From NCBI RefSeq assembly GCF_903819335.1, contig NZ_CAIJDE010000034.1, forward strand, positions 62,001 to 126,000: a stretch of DNA of 64,000 nt. Direction: 5' to 3'. Below are positions 7,898 through 17,423 of the stretch, in pieces. Position 1 is the first letter of the stretch, and each line of letters opens with the position of its first letter. A program made the position numbers and the translations under genes. The notes beneath the pieces are model-generated. The model ran no database searches and was not told the DNA's origin. It was given only the letters and a program-made list of their open reading frames with translations. This DNA is from Flavobacterium panici (GTDB lineage: Bacteria > Bacteroidota > Bacteroidia > Flavobacteriales > Flavobacteriaceae).

Positions 7898-9190
7898 CTA
7901 TATGTTTCTATAATCAAAAAATCGAATTGGTTTTCTACTCATTGGGTTAAAAACTAAAGGGTTTAAAGTTTCTTTTGAGGCGAATTCTATTTTTGGCGTT
8001 ACTCTCAATTTTGCTCTAAAGTGATCTTTAATTTCCTGCAGAAATTCTGGTGTTTGATTTTTAACCGCAATTTTTATCACGATTTCATCAGTGCCTAAAT
8101 CGTTTGTAGAAATTTCGATAATATGATTTTCGATATTGTCAAATCCGCTTAAAACATCGTTCATTGCTGGCGGATAAAGTGTTGTCCCTTTATATTTTAT
8201 CATTTGCTTTTTGCGGCCAAGAACAGGACCAACACGCAAAGTATTCCTTCCGCAGCCACAAGGTTCGTTATGAAGCTGTACAATATCTCCGGTTTTAAAA
8301 CGCAGTAATGGCATCGCTTCAATTCCTAAAGTAGTAAAAGTAAGCTCGCCTGTTTCGCCGTCTTTAACAGGTAAATTATTTTCGTCTAAAACTTCAACAA
8401 TGATTAATTCCGGATGATGATGTCCGCCATTTCCGTGTTCACATTCTGTAAAAGCCGTGCTCATTTCGGTAGAAGCATAAGTCGAAAACAACTTAATATT
8501 CCATTTATCAGTGATTTTTTTAGATAAAGTATTCATCGAAAAATCCTGATCTCGCAAAGATTCTCCAATGCAAATTGCACCTTTTATACTCGAATTATTA
8601 TAATCAATTCCGTGAATTTCGGCATATTCAATTAACTTCAATAAAAAGGACGGAACAGTAATTAAATAACTCGGATTGTATTTTAAAATCGAATCCCACT
8701 GCATTTCCGGAATTCCGGCGCCAACGCGAATTACGCCGACTTTCAATTTTCTTAAACCCAGAAAATAAGCCAGACCCGCCATGAATTTTCTGTCGATTGT
8801 CGTCATTAATTGCACAACATCACCTTCGGCAATTCCGGCGCAGGCAAACGAAATTGCTTCGTTGTAAGCCAAACGATCTAAATCAGAATCAGTTAAACCA
8901 AAAGTTACAGGATCTCCTAAAGTTCCTGAAGTAGAGGCGTAATCGATAATTTTATTTTGCGGAACGCATACAAAATCATCATTATATTGCTGTAAATCTT
9001 CTTTTGTCGTAACAGGTAAATGTTGTAAATCTTCTAAAGTTTTAATTTTTGATATATCAATATTTTGTCCGGCAAAAAGCCTTTTATAAAAAGGAGAATT
9101 TTGACTTATATATTCTAAAAGTTCAGATAGTTTTTTTTCTTGAAAAATTTTAATTTCTTCTAAAGAATCTTTTTCTATTGCTGGAATCAT
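7898..9190 (-). CDS. Adenylate-forming ligase (phenylacetate-CoA ligase-like), flexirubin cluster
   Basis: A 430-residue member of the AMP-binding family, of the short PaaK/CoF-synthetase type. Landmarks are YASTSGTLGDPVTF (phosphate loop), FSTYASTEM (adenine motif), RFKTGDIV (ATP ribose-binding Asp) and the cysteine-rich PCGCGRN segment. It probably activates 4-coumarate, made by the ammonia-lyase at 40.3-41.8 kb, as the starter for the aryl polyene. That substrate is inferred from context. It is the last gene of the minus-strand cluster; its start overlaps the previous stop by four bases, so it is translationally coupled. Confidence 0.82.
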   Translation of the reverse strand: MIPAIEKDSLEEIKIFQEKKLSELLEYISQNSPFYKRLFAGQNIDISKIKTLEDLQHLPVTTKEDLQQYNDDFVCVPQNKIIDYASTSGTLGDPVTFGLTDSDLDRLAYNEAISFACAGIAEGDVVQLMTTIDRKFMAGLAYFLGLRKLKVGVIRVGAGIPEMQWDSILKYNPSYLITVPSFLLKLIEYAEIHGIDYNNSSIKGAICIGESLRDQDFSMNTLSKKITDKWNIKLFSTYASTEMSTAFTECEHGNGGHHHPELIIVEVLDENNLPVKDGETGELTFTTLGIEAMPLLRFKTGDIVQLHNEPCGCGRNTLRVGPVLGRKKQMIKYKGTTLYPPAMNDVLSGFDNIENHIIEISTNDLGTDEIVIKIAVKNQTPEFLQEIKDHFRAKLRVTPKIEFASKETLNPLVFNPMSRKPIRFFDYRNI

Positions 9191-10854
9191 TTTAATTTTC
9201 TTTTGATTTTTTTTAAATATTTTTCAATTTTTTCTTTTTCAGGCAGCGTCGTAATTTCTTTGGTCAAAGCTTTTTCAAAATTAAGTTTTGCCTGCTGAAA
9301 ATCTTTTATTTGGTAAAAGTACAATCCTGCCTTATAATATACAACCCAATAATCAGGGTTTAATGATTGATAATTTTGAATGAATTCTGGAGAAATCGTT
9401 TCCTTATTTTCAAGAAACGAATCTATTTTATGATCTTCAATTTTGAATTTTTTATAATTGCGAAAAGCTGCAGTTTCTAAAAACGGATCTTTGGCAATAT
9501 TTAAATTTTCTTTTTGAAAAGAATTTACAGCATCATTTTTTCTTTCGCCAAAAACAGAATTCAAATCGTAACAAACAAATTCGCCCAATTGATACGGATT
9601 TGCCGAAACCCAAACTAATTTTTCTTTTGGTTTAAAAATAATTCCGTGATGCGCCATTAATTGATTTAAAGCTTTTTCTGAACCATAACCAAGTGGAATA
9701 TCTTTTAAACCATTTTTATTTCGAAGAATTTCTGAAGCAATTTCCGGATTTACTTTTTGATTTTCTGCCAGAAGTTCCTGCATTCTTTCAAAGCGATATT
9801 CAGAATGACTGTTAAGAATTTGTTTCTGATTTCGTTTATCATTTTTAAATTCATCGCCTTGAAAATGATTCGAACAAATTAACTGATCCGTATTTGGAAC
9901 ATCATAAACGTCCATTTTTGTAGGTGAAACTTCAATCAAAATCGCTTTATTGTCGTTTGCACTTCCCACCATTATTGATTCAGAAACGAATACTTTTCTC
10001 TTTTTAGCAATCGAAATGGCTTCGTCTATATTCTTGGCATGCTGTAAAATTTCACGTGTCAAAATCGAAATTGGTGTTTTGGCAATTAGCGGAATTTTAG
10101 ATTTCGAAGCATTAATCGTTACCGTTAAACCTTCCTGGTTCATTCCGGAAACAGCACCAACCATTCCCGGCCAGGTAACCATCATAAATTTATAACCAAC
10201 TTTTGGATTGATGAACGCCACGATTTTATTTTCCGCGAAAGCGTCATTCACATAAAAATCAAAATTACGTCCGAGAATTAAATTTCCATCTTCTGTTTTT
10301 TCATTCCACGCAGCAAAAGACGAACAGCCAACCAAAGCCAAATCTTGTAAAGCGTGGCCAATATCGTGTGCCGCATGAAGATATAAACCACGCTGATATT
10401 TGGGCGCAATGTTATCAAGTTCATCCGAAGTGTATTCAGAAACGCCATAAATTTCCGTTTGATATTCTTCGGGAACATTCAAATATAATTTTCGATTGTA
10501 CCATCTTAAAAACTGACGGAGTATTTTTTGCTGAAAATTAGACGGGATAAAATCTTTTACTTTAGAGAAAAAAACGCGCTGTTGATTTTTTAAAAGAGAA
10601 TCGGTTAAAGCTCCGGTGTTTAAACCAATTTCCAGCGGATCGCCTTCGGTATACAATTCCCAAATGCCTTGTTTATTTTTTAAAAGCGAATTTTTCCCAG
10701 AAATAAAAACCGAATCAGATTTTTTTACAACGATTGGTTTTGCCGAATTATAGTGAGAAAGATCCGGTTTATGATGCATTGATTTTGATGTTCCGCAAGA
10801 AACAAGCAAAAATGTAAAACCGATAAAGAAGATAAATAAAATTCGGTTTTTCAT
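9187..10854 (-). CDS. C45-type (acyl-CoA:6-APA acyltransferase-like) lipoprotein with C-terminal TPR
   Basis: A 555-residue lipoprotein (lipobox LVSC near residue 20). The central region has the Ntn-hydrolase signature of the C45 family, with a candidate autocatalytic nucleophile Cys177 in LVGCSSFAAW, followed by LILGRNFDFY. These enzymes self-cleave before the cysteine and then make or break amide or ester bonds. The last 70 residues look like a TPR unit. In a flexirubin cluster such an enzyme could form or trim the ester between polyene acid and dialkylresorcinol at the outer membrane; this is inference. It overlaps the ligase gene by four bases. Confidence 0.8.
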   Translation of the reverse strand: MKNRILFIFFIGFTFLLVSCGTSKSMHHKPDLSHYNSAKPIVVKKSDSVFISGKNSLLKNKQGIWELYTEGDPLEIGLNTGALTDSLLKNQQRVFFSKVKDFIPSNFQQKILRQFLRWYNRKLYLNVPEEYQTEIYGVSEYTSDELDNIAPKYQRGLYLHAAHDIGHALQDLALVGCSSFAAWNEKTEDGNLILGRNFDFYVNDAFAENKIVAFINPKVGYKFMMVTWPGMVGAVSGMNQEGLTVTINASKSKIPLIAKTPISILTREILQHAKNIDEAISIAKKRKVFVSESIMVGSANDNKAILIEVSPTKMDVYDVPNTDQLICSNHFQGDEFKNDKRNQKQILNSHSEYRFERMQELLAENQKVNPEIASEILRNKNGLKDIPLGYGSEKALNQLMAHHGIIFKPKEKLVWVSANPYQLGEFVCYDLNSVFGERKNDAVNSFQKENLNIAKDPFLETAAFRNYKKFKIEDHKIDSFLENKETISPEFIQNYQSLNPDYWVVYYKAGLYFYQIKDFQQAKLNFEKALTKEITTLPEKEKIEKYLKKIKRKLK

Positions 10855-10859
10855 GATTT

Positions 10860-12377
10860 CTATTCAGATTCGGAATTGATTTTCGTAACCAAATATTCTT
10901 TGCCCACAATTTCAGAACAGGTTGAAACAGCACCAATTGTTACGCCTAAAACGCCGTGCATATTGATACTCTGCCCTGTAAGATATAAATTATCTAATTT
11001 GGTTTTTGCCGGAATCAGCGTTTTCATCGGATTGTTTGAATCCTTAACATAACCGTACATATTTCCGTTGTAACCGCCAATATAATCACGATAAGAAAGC
11101 GGAGTAGAAGTGTGAATGGATTTTATACAACCTCTGATTCCCGGAAATTTAATCTCAATTTCATTTAAAAATTTTTCGGCTTTTCGGCATTTAAATTCCT
11201 CATAACTTTCGCCGCGGTCGCTTTCTTCTGCAGTTGTATTAAAAGTGTCGGCCCAGGGCGCAACATCTTCATATTTCATATAAGTAATAAAAGTCATTCC
11301 TTCGGCCCAGATTTCTTCTTTTTTTGAAGCATTCATGGAAGCCATAAAACCTTTTGGCCACGAATTTTCATCATATTCATGTGCCGTCCAGACTTCGCTG
11401 GTTTTCTTGAAATGATAAAAATTATGATTGATATATTTAAAAGTTTCCGGCTTAAAAACAATATATAAACTAAAGGCCGAAATAACGCCTTCAAGACTTT
11501 GCACACGATTGACAAAAGCTTTCCTGAAGTTTTCTTCCCCCGCCATTTTTAAAGTCGTTTTCGGTTCGATATTCGAAATAAACATGGAGCCAAAAACTTT
11601 TGTTCCGTCTTTTAATTCAACAAAATTGACTTTATTATCTTCAACATTAAAACGCGTAACTTCTTTATACTTGTAAAATTCTCCGCCGTATTTTTTGAGT
11701 TGTTTTAAAAGCTGTTTTGTAATCTGGCTTCCGCCGTTAATACATCGCCACGAACTTTGAATATAAGAGTTTACAGATAAGGCATGAACGTAAAAAGGCG
11801 ATTTATCCGGAATACCCGCATACAAAAAATTGGAACCGGCAAGAACCGCTTTTAGTTTTTCATTCTGCGTACATTCTTCAATCGTTTCTTTTGCATTTAA
11901 TGCCAGAATTTCGTTGTCGTATTTACCTTCCCAGTTTAAATTATAAAGCGGAAAAGCATCGCAGATGGTTTGCAGTTTTTCGCAGTACTTTTCAATATTT
12001 GCTTTTTCTTTGGGAAAAAAAGCAGTTAGTTGATCGACAAAATTTTGATAACCCTGTGCATGTGGATATTCGTTTTGATCGTCTTCAAACGAAATCATAT
12101 CGTAACAATTCTCGTCTAATTTTTTTAAGTTGAGATGATCAATAATGCCGATATATTTAAAATATTTATACAAATTTTGACCTTCGGCTAAACCTCCGAT
12201 ATAATGAATTCCGGTATCAAAAATAGTTTTATCACGAACAAAAGTCTGCAGATTCCCGCCGTATTGATTGTTCTTTTCGAGCACACAAACGCTGTAGCCT
12301 TCTTTAGCCAAAATTATAGACGAAACCAATCCGCCTAAACCGCTGCCAACAATTACTACATCGTATTGCTCTTTCAT
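10860..12377 (-). CDS. FAD-dependent oxidoreductase, phytoene desaturase/CrtISO-like
   Basis: A 505-residue flavoprotein with the dinucleotide-binding motif VIVGSGLGGLVSSI at the N-terminus followed by VLEKNNQYGGNL, and the C-terminal FAD motif LYLTGQSINMHGVLG. This layout is that of phytoene desaturases and carotenoid isomerases. No carotenoid genes are nearby, so it probably acts on the aryl polyene or the resorcinol part, for example in desaturation, isomerisation or ring oxidation; which one is unknown. It overlaps the upstream exporter gene by four bases (ATGA type) and is followed after five bases by the C45 gene. Confidence 0.83.
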   Translation of the reverse strand: MKEQYDVVIVGSGLGGLVSSIILAKEGYSVCVLEKNNQYGGNLQTFVRDKTIFDTGIHYIGGLAEGQNLYKYFKYIGIIDHLNLKKLDENCYDMISFEDDQNEYPHAQGYQNFVDQLTAFFPKEKANIEKYCEKLQTICDAFPLYNLNWEGKYDNEILALNAKETIEECTQNEKLKAVLAGSNFLYAGIPDKSPFYVHALSVNSYIQSSWRCINGGSQITKQLLKQLKKYGGEFYKYKEVTRFNVEDNKVNFVELKDGTKVFGSMFISNIEPKTTLKMAGEENFRKAFVNRVQSLEGVISAFSLYIVFKPETFKYINHNFYHFKKTSEVWTAHEYDENSWPKGFMASMNASKKEEIWAEGMTFITYMKYEDVAPWADTFNTTAEESDRGESYEEFKCRKAEKFLNEIEIKFPGIRGCIKSIHTSTPLSYRDYIGGYNGNMYGYVKDSNNPMKTLIPAKTKLDNLYLTGQSINMHGVLGVTIGAVSTCSEIVGKEYLVTKINSESE

Positions 12378-15300
12378 TGCTTTTTATTTAATACAATTAT
12401 CGCATTTTCTTCTGAAAAAATTTCGAAACCATAATCAACTAGTTTGGTTTTTAAATTAGAAGAATTGACTAAAATTATTGAAGGAGAGGCGATCACTTTT
12501 TCAAGATCCGAAACATAATTTTCATCAGAAATTAAAACTACTTCATATTGATTTTCAACTACAGAATCTAATTGATCGAGATAAGATATTTTTCTCTTTT
12601 TTAGAAAATAATTTATTTTGGCAACCAATACTTTTTCTTCGTCGTTTATAAAAGAAACTATTTTTCGCTGCGGTTCCTGTAATGCTAATAAAACGTCTAA
12701 TTGCCCATAATCATTGCCAAGATGTAAAATTTTAGCTTTAGGATTAATGTGTTTATTTAAATTGAAATACGTTTCTAAATTCTGTTTTAAATCTTTTTTT
12801 ACAGCATCGCCAATTTCAATTTCTTTATAATCGTAACTATTAACCAGCATTTTTTTGAAATAATCCGGCCCTTCTAACTGCTGACGAATTTTGCGATGTT
12901 CTCCTTTAAAAAAGGTACTTATTTGTTTTGTTCTTTCGGCATAATTGTTTCCAAACGAAGTATTTTCAGGAGTAATTCTTTCTAAAATAGTAACGGTTAA
13001 ATTTCCATCATGAATGATAAAATCACCTTTTGGAATTAACTCTGAAGCACCATGAATAACAACCGGAATTATGTCTAATTTAAATTCTTCGGCAAGGAAA
13101 AAAGCACCTTTATGGAATCGTTTTATTACATTGTTTTCTGAACGCGTTCCTTCGGGAAAAACCATTAGCGAATATCCTTCGTTTACTTTTTTGCGTAAAT
13201 GTTCAACGCCGCCTTCCAAACCTTCAGAAACAGGATAAAAACCGGCTTTTCTAACAACGCCGCCAAAAATAGGAGAGTTGTAAACCCAGTCGCTTACCAG
13301 AAAAATAATTTTTGGACTCAGCATTCCAATTGAAAGAATATCTAAAAAAGAAGAATGATTAGCAATGATAACGACAGGTTTTTCAAACGTTTCATTAAAA
13401 TTGTTAACGACTTTTTTGTGTATAAAAGGGTTAGAATACAATACCGATTTCATGTATTTTGAAACGATATATCTAAAACCTTTCATTTTTGTTTTTTTAC
13501 TGAGCGGCAAAATCGGCATTAATGTAAAACTGAAAAATGACATTAAAATTCCGCCCATGCCGTAATAGAAAAATGACATTACGCCATAAAGAAAAGTGCG
13601 CAATTGAAAAGGCGGGTTTCCTTTTTTAGGACGATTTGATAAAAATAATTTAAACAGAATCGGGTAAAAAATAAACGTAATAATTAATGCCGCAAAAACC
13701 CCAATTAACGAAACGGAAGAAATGGAACGCAGCGCCGGATGTTTGGCAAAAATCATCGCGCCAATTCCTAAAATGGTTGTAATTACTGCCAGAATAATGG
13801 AAGTTCTGTAAATGGCAATTTCGTTTTTGCCGTTTGTATATTCTTTCTGTAAAGCACTTGTCATGAAAATACTGAAATCGACACCGTGACCAAAAATCAA
13901 AGTACAGACAATCATGCTGAAAATGTTCATTTGAATGCCAAAAATGCCCATAATTCCGGCTGTTACAATTCCCGTTAAAGCAATTGGAATACAGCTTACG
14001 ATTACTAATTCGATTCTTCGGAAAAAGAAAAACAGAATTAAAATTACAGCAACAAAAGAGTAATTAACAAGCGAATTAAAATCGGTTTTTAAAGTGCTGA
14101 AAAAAGTTTCGTTCATTTGCTGACGATCAATTGCAATAAGATTTTCTTTTGCAGAAGTCGATTTTACAAATTTGTCGCGCTGTTCTGGTGTAACTTTTAC
14201 TAAAGTAGAAATCGTATAAAAACCATTTTTTTCGGTTACAAATTCTTTTAATTGTAATGCCTGAATTTTTAAATAATCTTGGGTAGAAATTGGTTTGAAA
14301 TCAAAATCTAAATGATCAAAAAACAGCGAATAAGTGATTGGCTTAAAGCCGAGTTTTGAACCTTCGGTGATTAATTGAGATTTTAAAATTTGTTTTTTTT
14401 CTGCGTTCCAAAATGAATTCCATTTTGCAATTTTTTGAATTTGTTCTTTCTGCGAAAGTACAATTCCGCCAACAGAACTAAAATTCAATATTTTGTCTTG
14501 CTTTTTTTCTTCGGATAAATCAGAAAAAAGCCTGCTGTTGTTTTGCAAAACTTCTTCCATGCTTTTTCCGTAAGACGCAACATAAATGGTTTTTGAAGTT
14601 AAGCTGGTACTTTCTTCCAATTGTTTTTCAGCCGCTTTGATATCTTTCGGAACAAAATTTAATTGCGACAAATCGTTATTAAAACCAACATCATTATAAG
14701 TAAAACAACAAATAATGGTAATGATAACGCAAAAACCAATTAAGAATTTGTTATTGTGAAATGAAAAATGAGCCAATTTATCGATCGCATTTTTCTTGTG
14801 TTCAAAATTGTTTTCTTTTGGTTTGTATAAATGCGGGACAATTAAAAGAGAAAAAATTCCGGTTGCCATAACGATAACGGCAGCAAAAATTCCGAGATCA
14901 TTTAAAGCGTCAGATTTTACAAAAAGCAGACATAAAAAAGCAACAGCCGTTGTTGAACTGCTCATAATTACGGGCATTGTAATGTCTTTATACAATGTTT
15001 TGATGTCGCTGTTATGTTTATAATGCGTTAAAATGTGAAGCGAATAATCGATCGTGATTCCTAATAAAATAGAACCAATTCCAAGAGAAATGGCTGAGAT
15101 TTGTTCTTTTACAAAATATAAAAAGGCAACGGCAAATAAAGCCCCGAAAACTGTTGGAAGGAAAATAATTAGCGGAATAAATATTTTTCTGTAAAACAAA
15201 ATCAGGATCAGCATTAGCGTAATCATGGCGATTGTTGTGGTCAACACAATATCGCTTTTAATTTGATTGGCATTTGCAACGGCAATCAAAGCAGAACCAA

Positions 15301-16054
15301 AATAAGTGACAGAAGTTTTTCCTTTAAATTTGGTATTTAAATTTTCCTGAATTGATTTTAGTTTTTCGGCAAAAAGAGTATTCTTTTCTGTTTCGCTTGA
15401 AGAAATATCTGAAGTTATAAAAAGCAGTAATTTCTTTTTATCCTTTGTCATTACAAAACCATTGTCGAGCGTAAAATCGTCGCCAATATTTAACTGCTGT
15501 AATTTTTTTAAAGCAATAAAAGAAATCCCAAGCGGATCCTGCAGAATAAAATCTTTGGTAATAAATCCCGAAGGCGAAATAATCGATTTGTAATTTCCCT
15601 GAACTGTTGCTGCAATACTGTCTTTTTGAAGTTTAGTTTGAATGGCAGCATAATCTTTATCTTCAAGAAAAAGCGGCAGATTATTGTAAACGAAATCAAT
15701 AGTTTCCTGAATGTTTTCTTCATCAACTTTTCCCTGAATTCCGGTTATGTAAGGTTTACAGGATTTAGCAACGCTGTCTGAAAAAGCAGTAGCCATTTCT
15801 TTTAAATCTTCGGCAGAACCGTTTTTTTCGAGTTTGAAAATAACGGTCGTTTTATCGGCAAAGTTTAATTGTTTTAAAACTTTTGCGGTTGCATCAGCTT
15901 TATCATTTGTTGGGATAAGTTTGGTAATATCTTCTTCAAACTTAATTTGGGAAGCAAAAAAACCAAATACCAAAAGCATCAAAACGGCCAAAAGAACCGA
16001 GAGCGATTTTCTTCGGTTTACAAATAAATGAATGGCGTAAAAGTATTGATGCAT
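12374..16054 (-). CDS. MMPL/RND exporter fused to a PlsC-type acyltransferase and a Rossmann-like C-terminal domain
   Basis: A 1226-residue fusion. Residues about 1-860 form an MMPL/RND exporter: a first helix, a periplasmic domain, a bundle of helices near 255-420, a second periplasmic domain and a second bundle near 660-860. Residues about 880-1080 are a 1-acylglycerol-3-phosphate acyltransferase domain with the HX4D motif NHSSFLD (His about 899) and FPEGTRSE (about 965). Residues about 1090-1226 resemble a degenerate nucleotide- or SAM-binding fold (KILHLGNDYGQLDVL). Proteobacterial aryl-polyene clusters carry separate exporter and acyltransferase genes. The protein could acylate the pigment and move it to the outer membrane. 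Confidence 0.82.
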   Translation of the reverse strand: MHQYFYAIHLFVNRRKSLSVLLAVLMLLVFGFFASQIKFEEDITKLIPTNDKADATAKVLKQLNFADKTTVIFKLEKNGSAEDLKEMATAFSDSVAKSCKPYITGIQGKVDEENIQETIDFVYNNLPLFLEDKDYAAIQTKLQKDSIAATVQGNYKSIISPSGFITKDFILQDPLGISFIALKKLQQLNIGDDFTLDNGFVMTKDKKKLLLFITSDISSSETEKNTLFAEKLKSIQENLNTKFKGKTSVTYFGSALIAVANANQIKSDIVLTTTIAMITLMLILILFYRKIFIPLIIFLPTVFGALFAVAFLYFVKEQISAISLGIGSILLGITIDYSLHILTHYKHNSDIKTLYKDITMPVIMSSSTTAVAFLCLLFVKSDALNDLGIFAAVIVMATGIFSLLIVPHLYKPKENNFEHKKNAIDKLAHFSFHNNKFLIGFCVIITIICCFTYNDVGFNNDLSQLNFVPKDIKAAEKQLEESTSLTSKTIYVASYGKSMEEVLQNNSRLFSDLSEEKKQDKILNFSSVGGIVLSQKEQIQKIAKWNSFWNAEKKQILKSQLITEGSKLGFKPITYSLFFDHLDFDFKPISTQDYLKIQALQLKEFVTEKNGFYTISTLVKVTPEQRDKFVKSTSAKENLIAIDRQQMNETFFSTLKTDFNSLVNYSFVAVILILFFFFRRIELVIVSCIPIALTGIVTAGIMGIFGIQMNIFSMIVCTLIFGHGVDFSIFMTSALQKEYTNGKNEIAIYRTSIILAVITTILGIGAMIFAKHPALRSISSVSLIGVFAALIITFIFYPILFKLFLSNRPKKGNPPFQLRTFLYGVMSFFYYGMGGILMSFFSFTLMPILPLSKKTKMKGFRYIVSKYMKSVLYSNPFIHKKVVNNFNETFEKPVVIIANHSSFLDILSIGMLSPKIIFLVSDWVYNSPIFGGVVRKAGFYPVSEGLEGGVEHLRKKVNEGYSLMVFPEGTRSENNVIKRFHKGAFFLAEEFKLDIIPVVIHGASELIPKGDFIIHDGNLTVTILERITPENTSFGNNYAERTKQISTFFKGEHRKIRQQLEGPDYFKKMLVNSYDYKEIEIGDAVKKDLKQNLETYFNLNKHINPKAKILHLGNDYGQLDVLLALQEPQRKIVSFINDEEKVLVAKINYFLKKRKISYLDQLDSVVENQYEVVLISDENYVSDLEKVIASPSIILVNSSNLKTKLVDYGFEIFSEENAIIVLNKKQ

Positions 16055-16071
16055 AATTATTTATATTGTTT

Positions 16072-16215
16072 TTTTGCCACAGATTAAAAGTTTAGCTTTA
16101 GTTTGTCACCCTGAGCGAAGTCGAAGGGCGTTCCAATTGGACGTGGGCTTCGACTTCGCTCAGCCTGACAAACTGGATGTAAAAATCATTTTAATCCGTA
16201 TAATCTGTGGCAAAA
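16072..16215. repeat. Nested REP-like inverted repeat
   Basis: The outer arms are TTTTGCCACAGATTA (16072-16086) and its complement (16201-16215). The inner arms at 16100-16126 and 16148-16174 pair over 27 bases with two mismatches and contain the word GAGCGAAGTCGAAG, common in intergenic repeats of Bacteroidota. The spacer holds no gene. It separates the GT2 gene from the exporter gene. Confidence 0.75.
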
Positions 16216-16217
16216 TC

Positions 16218-17405
16218 TTATTTAATATTCGTTTTGTTTTTAGAACTAAAAGCGTTTAAAAGTAAATAACTTATAAGTCCAGCTGATAGTGCTAAAACGG
16301 ATGCTAAAATAAGACTTCCGACGATATATTGTGCAGCGTTTTTTTGAATATCGTCAAGTGTGGCCGAACTATCTAAAATTAGCGGCGCATCGCTCGTAAT
16401 AAAAAGACTTCCTGTTTTTAAAGAACCGTAGATTACCAGCGGAATAAAAGGCGGAAAACTCACATTTGAAGATAAAAAAGCAATGACTTTATTAAGCCTG
16501 AATAAAGCCGCAAAAGTAAAAAGAAGTATGGTTTGAAATCCCCAAAAAGGCGAAATCCCGATAAAAATTCCTAAAGCAATCGAAGCAGATTTTGTAAAAT
16601 TAGAATCGTTACTTTCTAAAATATCTTCTAGGAAAAACTTTTTAAAACCTTTTTTTTTTGCTCGCCGAAAGAAATCGCGAGGTTTAATATACAGCAAAGC
16701 ATTGGTTACCAAAACCGTATTTAAAATACTGATTCGGGTAAAATCCCTGAAAGGACGAAAATGAGAAACACGTTCTGCCGGATCATATAAAACCTGAATT
16801 GGAATGTTTTTTACCACAATTCCTTTCCATGCCGAACGAACAATCACTTCGATTTCAAACTCAAATTTATTGGTATAAAATCGTTTTGGAATTAATTTCA
16901 AAGGATATAATCTAAAACCGGATTGTGTGTCCTGAAGTTCAATTCCGGTTTCAAACTTAAACCAGAAATTGGAGAATTTGTTTCCGAAACTGCTTTTTTT
17001 AGGAACATTTTCCTGTGTCATGTTTCGGCTTCCAATTAAAAGCGAATTCGGTTCTTCTTGAATTGCTGAAATAAAACCTGGAATATCAGATGCGAAATGC
17101 TGACCGTCAGAATCTATCGTGATGGCGTACTCAAAATTTAGCTCAATTGCTTTTCTAAAACCATTTAGCAGTGCTCTTCCTTTTCCTAAATTTTTAGGAT
17201 GATGAATTTGAGTAAACTGCGAATATTGTTTTAAAATTTCGCTGGTTTCATCTGTTGAACCATCGTTGACAATAATGATATTTTGAGTGAAATCTAAAAT
17301 AGAATCCAGCACTTTTTTCAATGTTTTATGGTTATTGTAAGTGGGTACAATAACACAAAATGAAGTTGAATCGAGCAATTCCTGCTTTGATAAAATAGGT
17401 TTCAT
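16218..17405 (-). CDS. GT2 glycosyltransferase fused to a DUF2062 membrane domain
   Basis: A 395-residue protein. Residues about 10-230 are a family 2 glycosyltransferase (CVIVPTYNNHKTLKKVL, then VNDGSTDET, then ITIDSDGQH with the DxD-like motif). Residues about 250-390 are a DUF2062 domain with hydrophobic helices and the typical FGFxT-like segment SPFWGFQTILL. GT2 proteins of this type resemble dolichyl-phosphate mannosyltransferases and occur in aryl-polyene clusters. Known flexirubins are not glycosylated, so the acceptor may be a lipid anchor; that is inference. It lies 18 bases downstream of the 161-residue exported protein gene. Confidence 0.85.
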   Translation of the reverse strand: MKPILSKQELLDSTSFCVIVPTYNNHKTLKKVLDSILDFTQNIIIVNDGSTDETSEILKQYSQFTQIHHPKNLGKGRALLNGFRKAIELNFEYAITIDSDGQHFASDIPGFISAIQEEPNSLLIGSRNMTQENVPKKSSFGNKFSNFWFKFETGIELQDTQSGFRLYPLKLIPKRFYTNKFEFEIEVIVRSAWKGIVVKNIPIQVLYDPAERVSHFRPFRDFTRISILNTVLVTNALLYIKPRDFFRRAKKKGFKKFFLEDILESNDSNFTKSASIALGIFIGISPFWGFQTILLFTFAALFRLNKVIAFLSSNVSFPPFIPLVIYGSLKTGSLFITSDAPLILDSSATLDDIQKNAAQYIVGSLILASVLALSAGLISYLLLNAFSSKNKTNIK

Positions 17406-17423
17406 TGAGAATTTTTCATAAGC

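Noticed and set aside
16074..16259. Open frame covering the nested repeat
   Set aside because: Its codons are made by the repeat arms; there is no start context or conserved protein.
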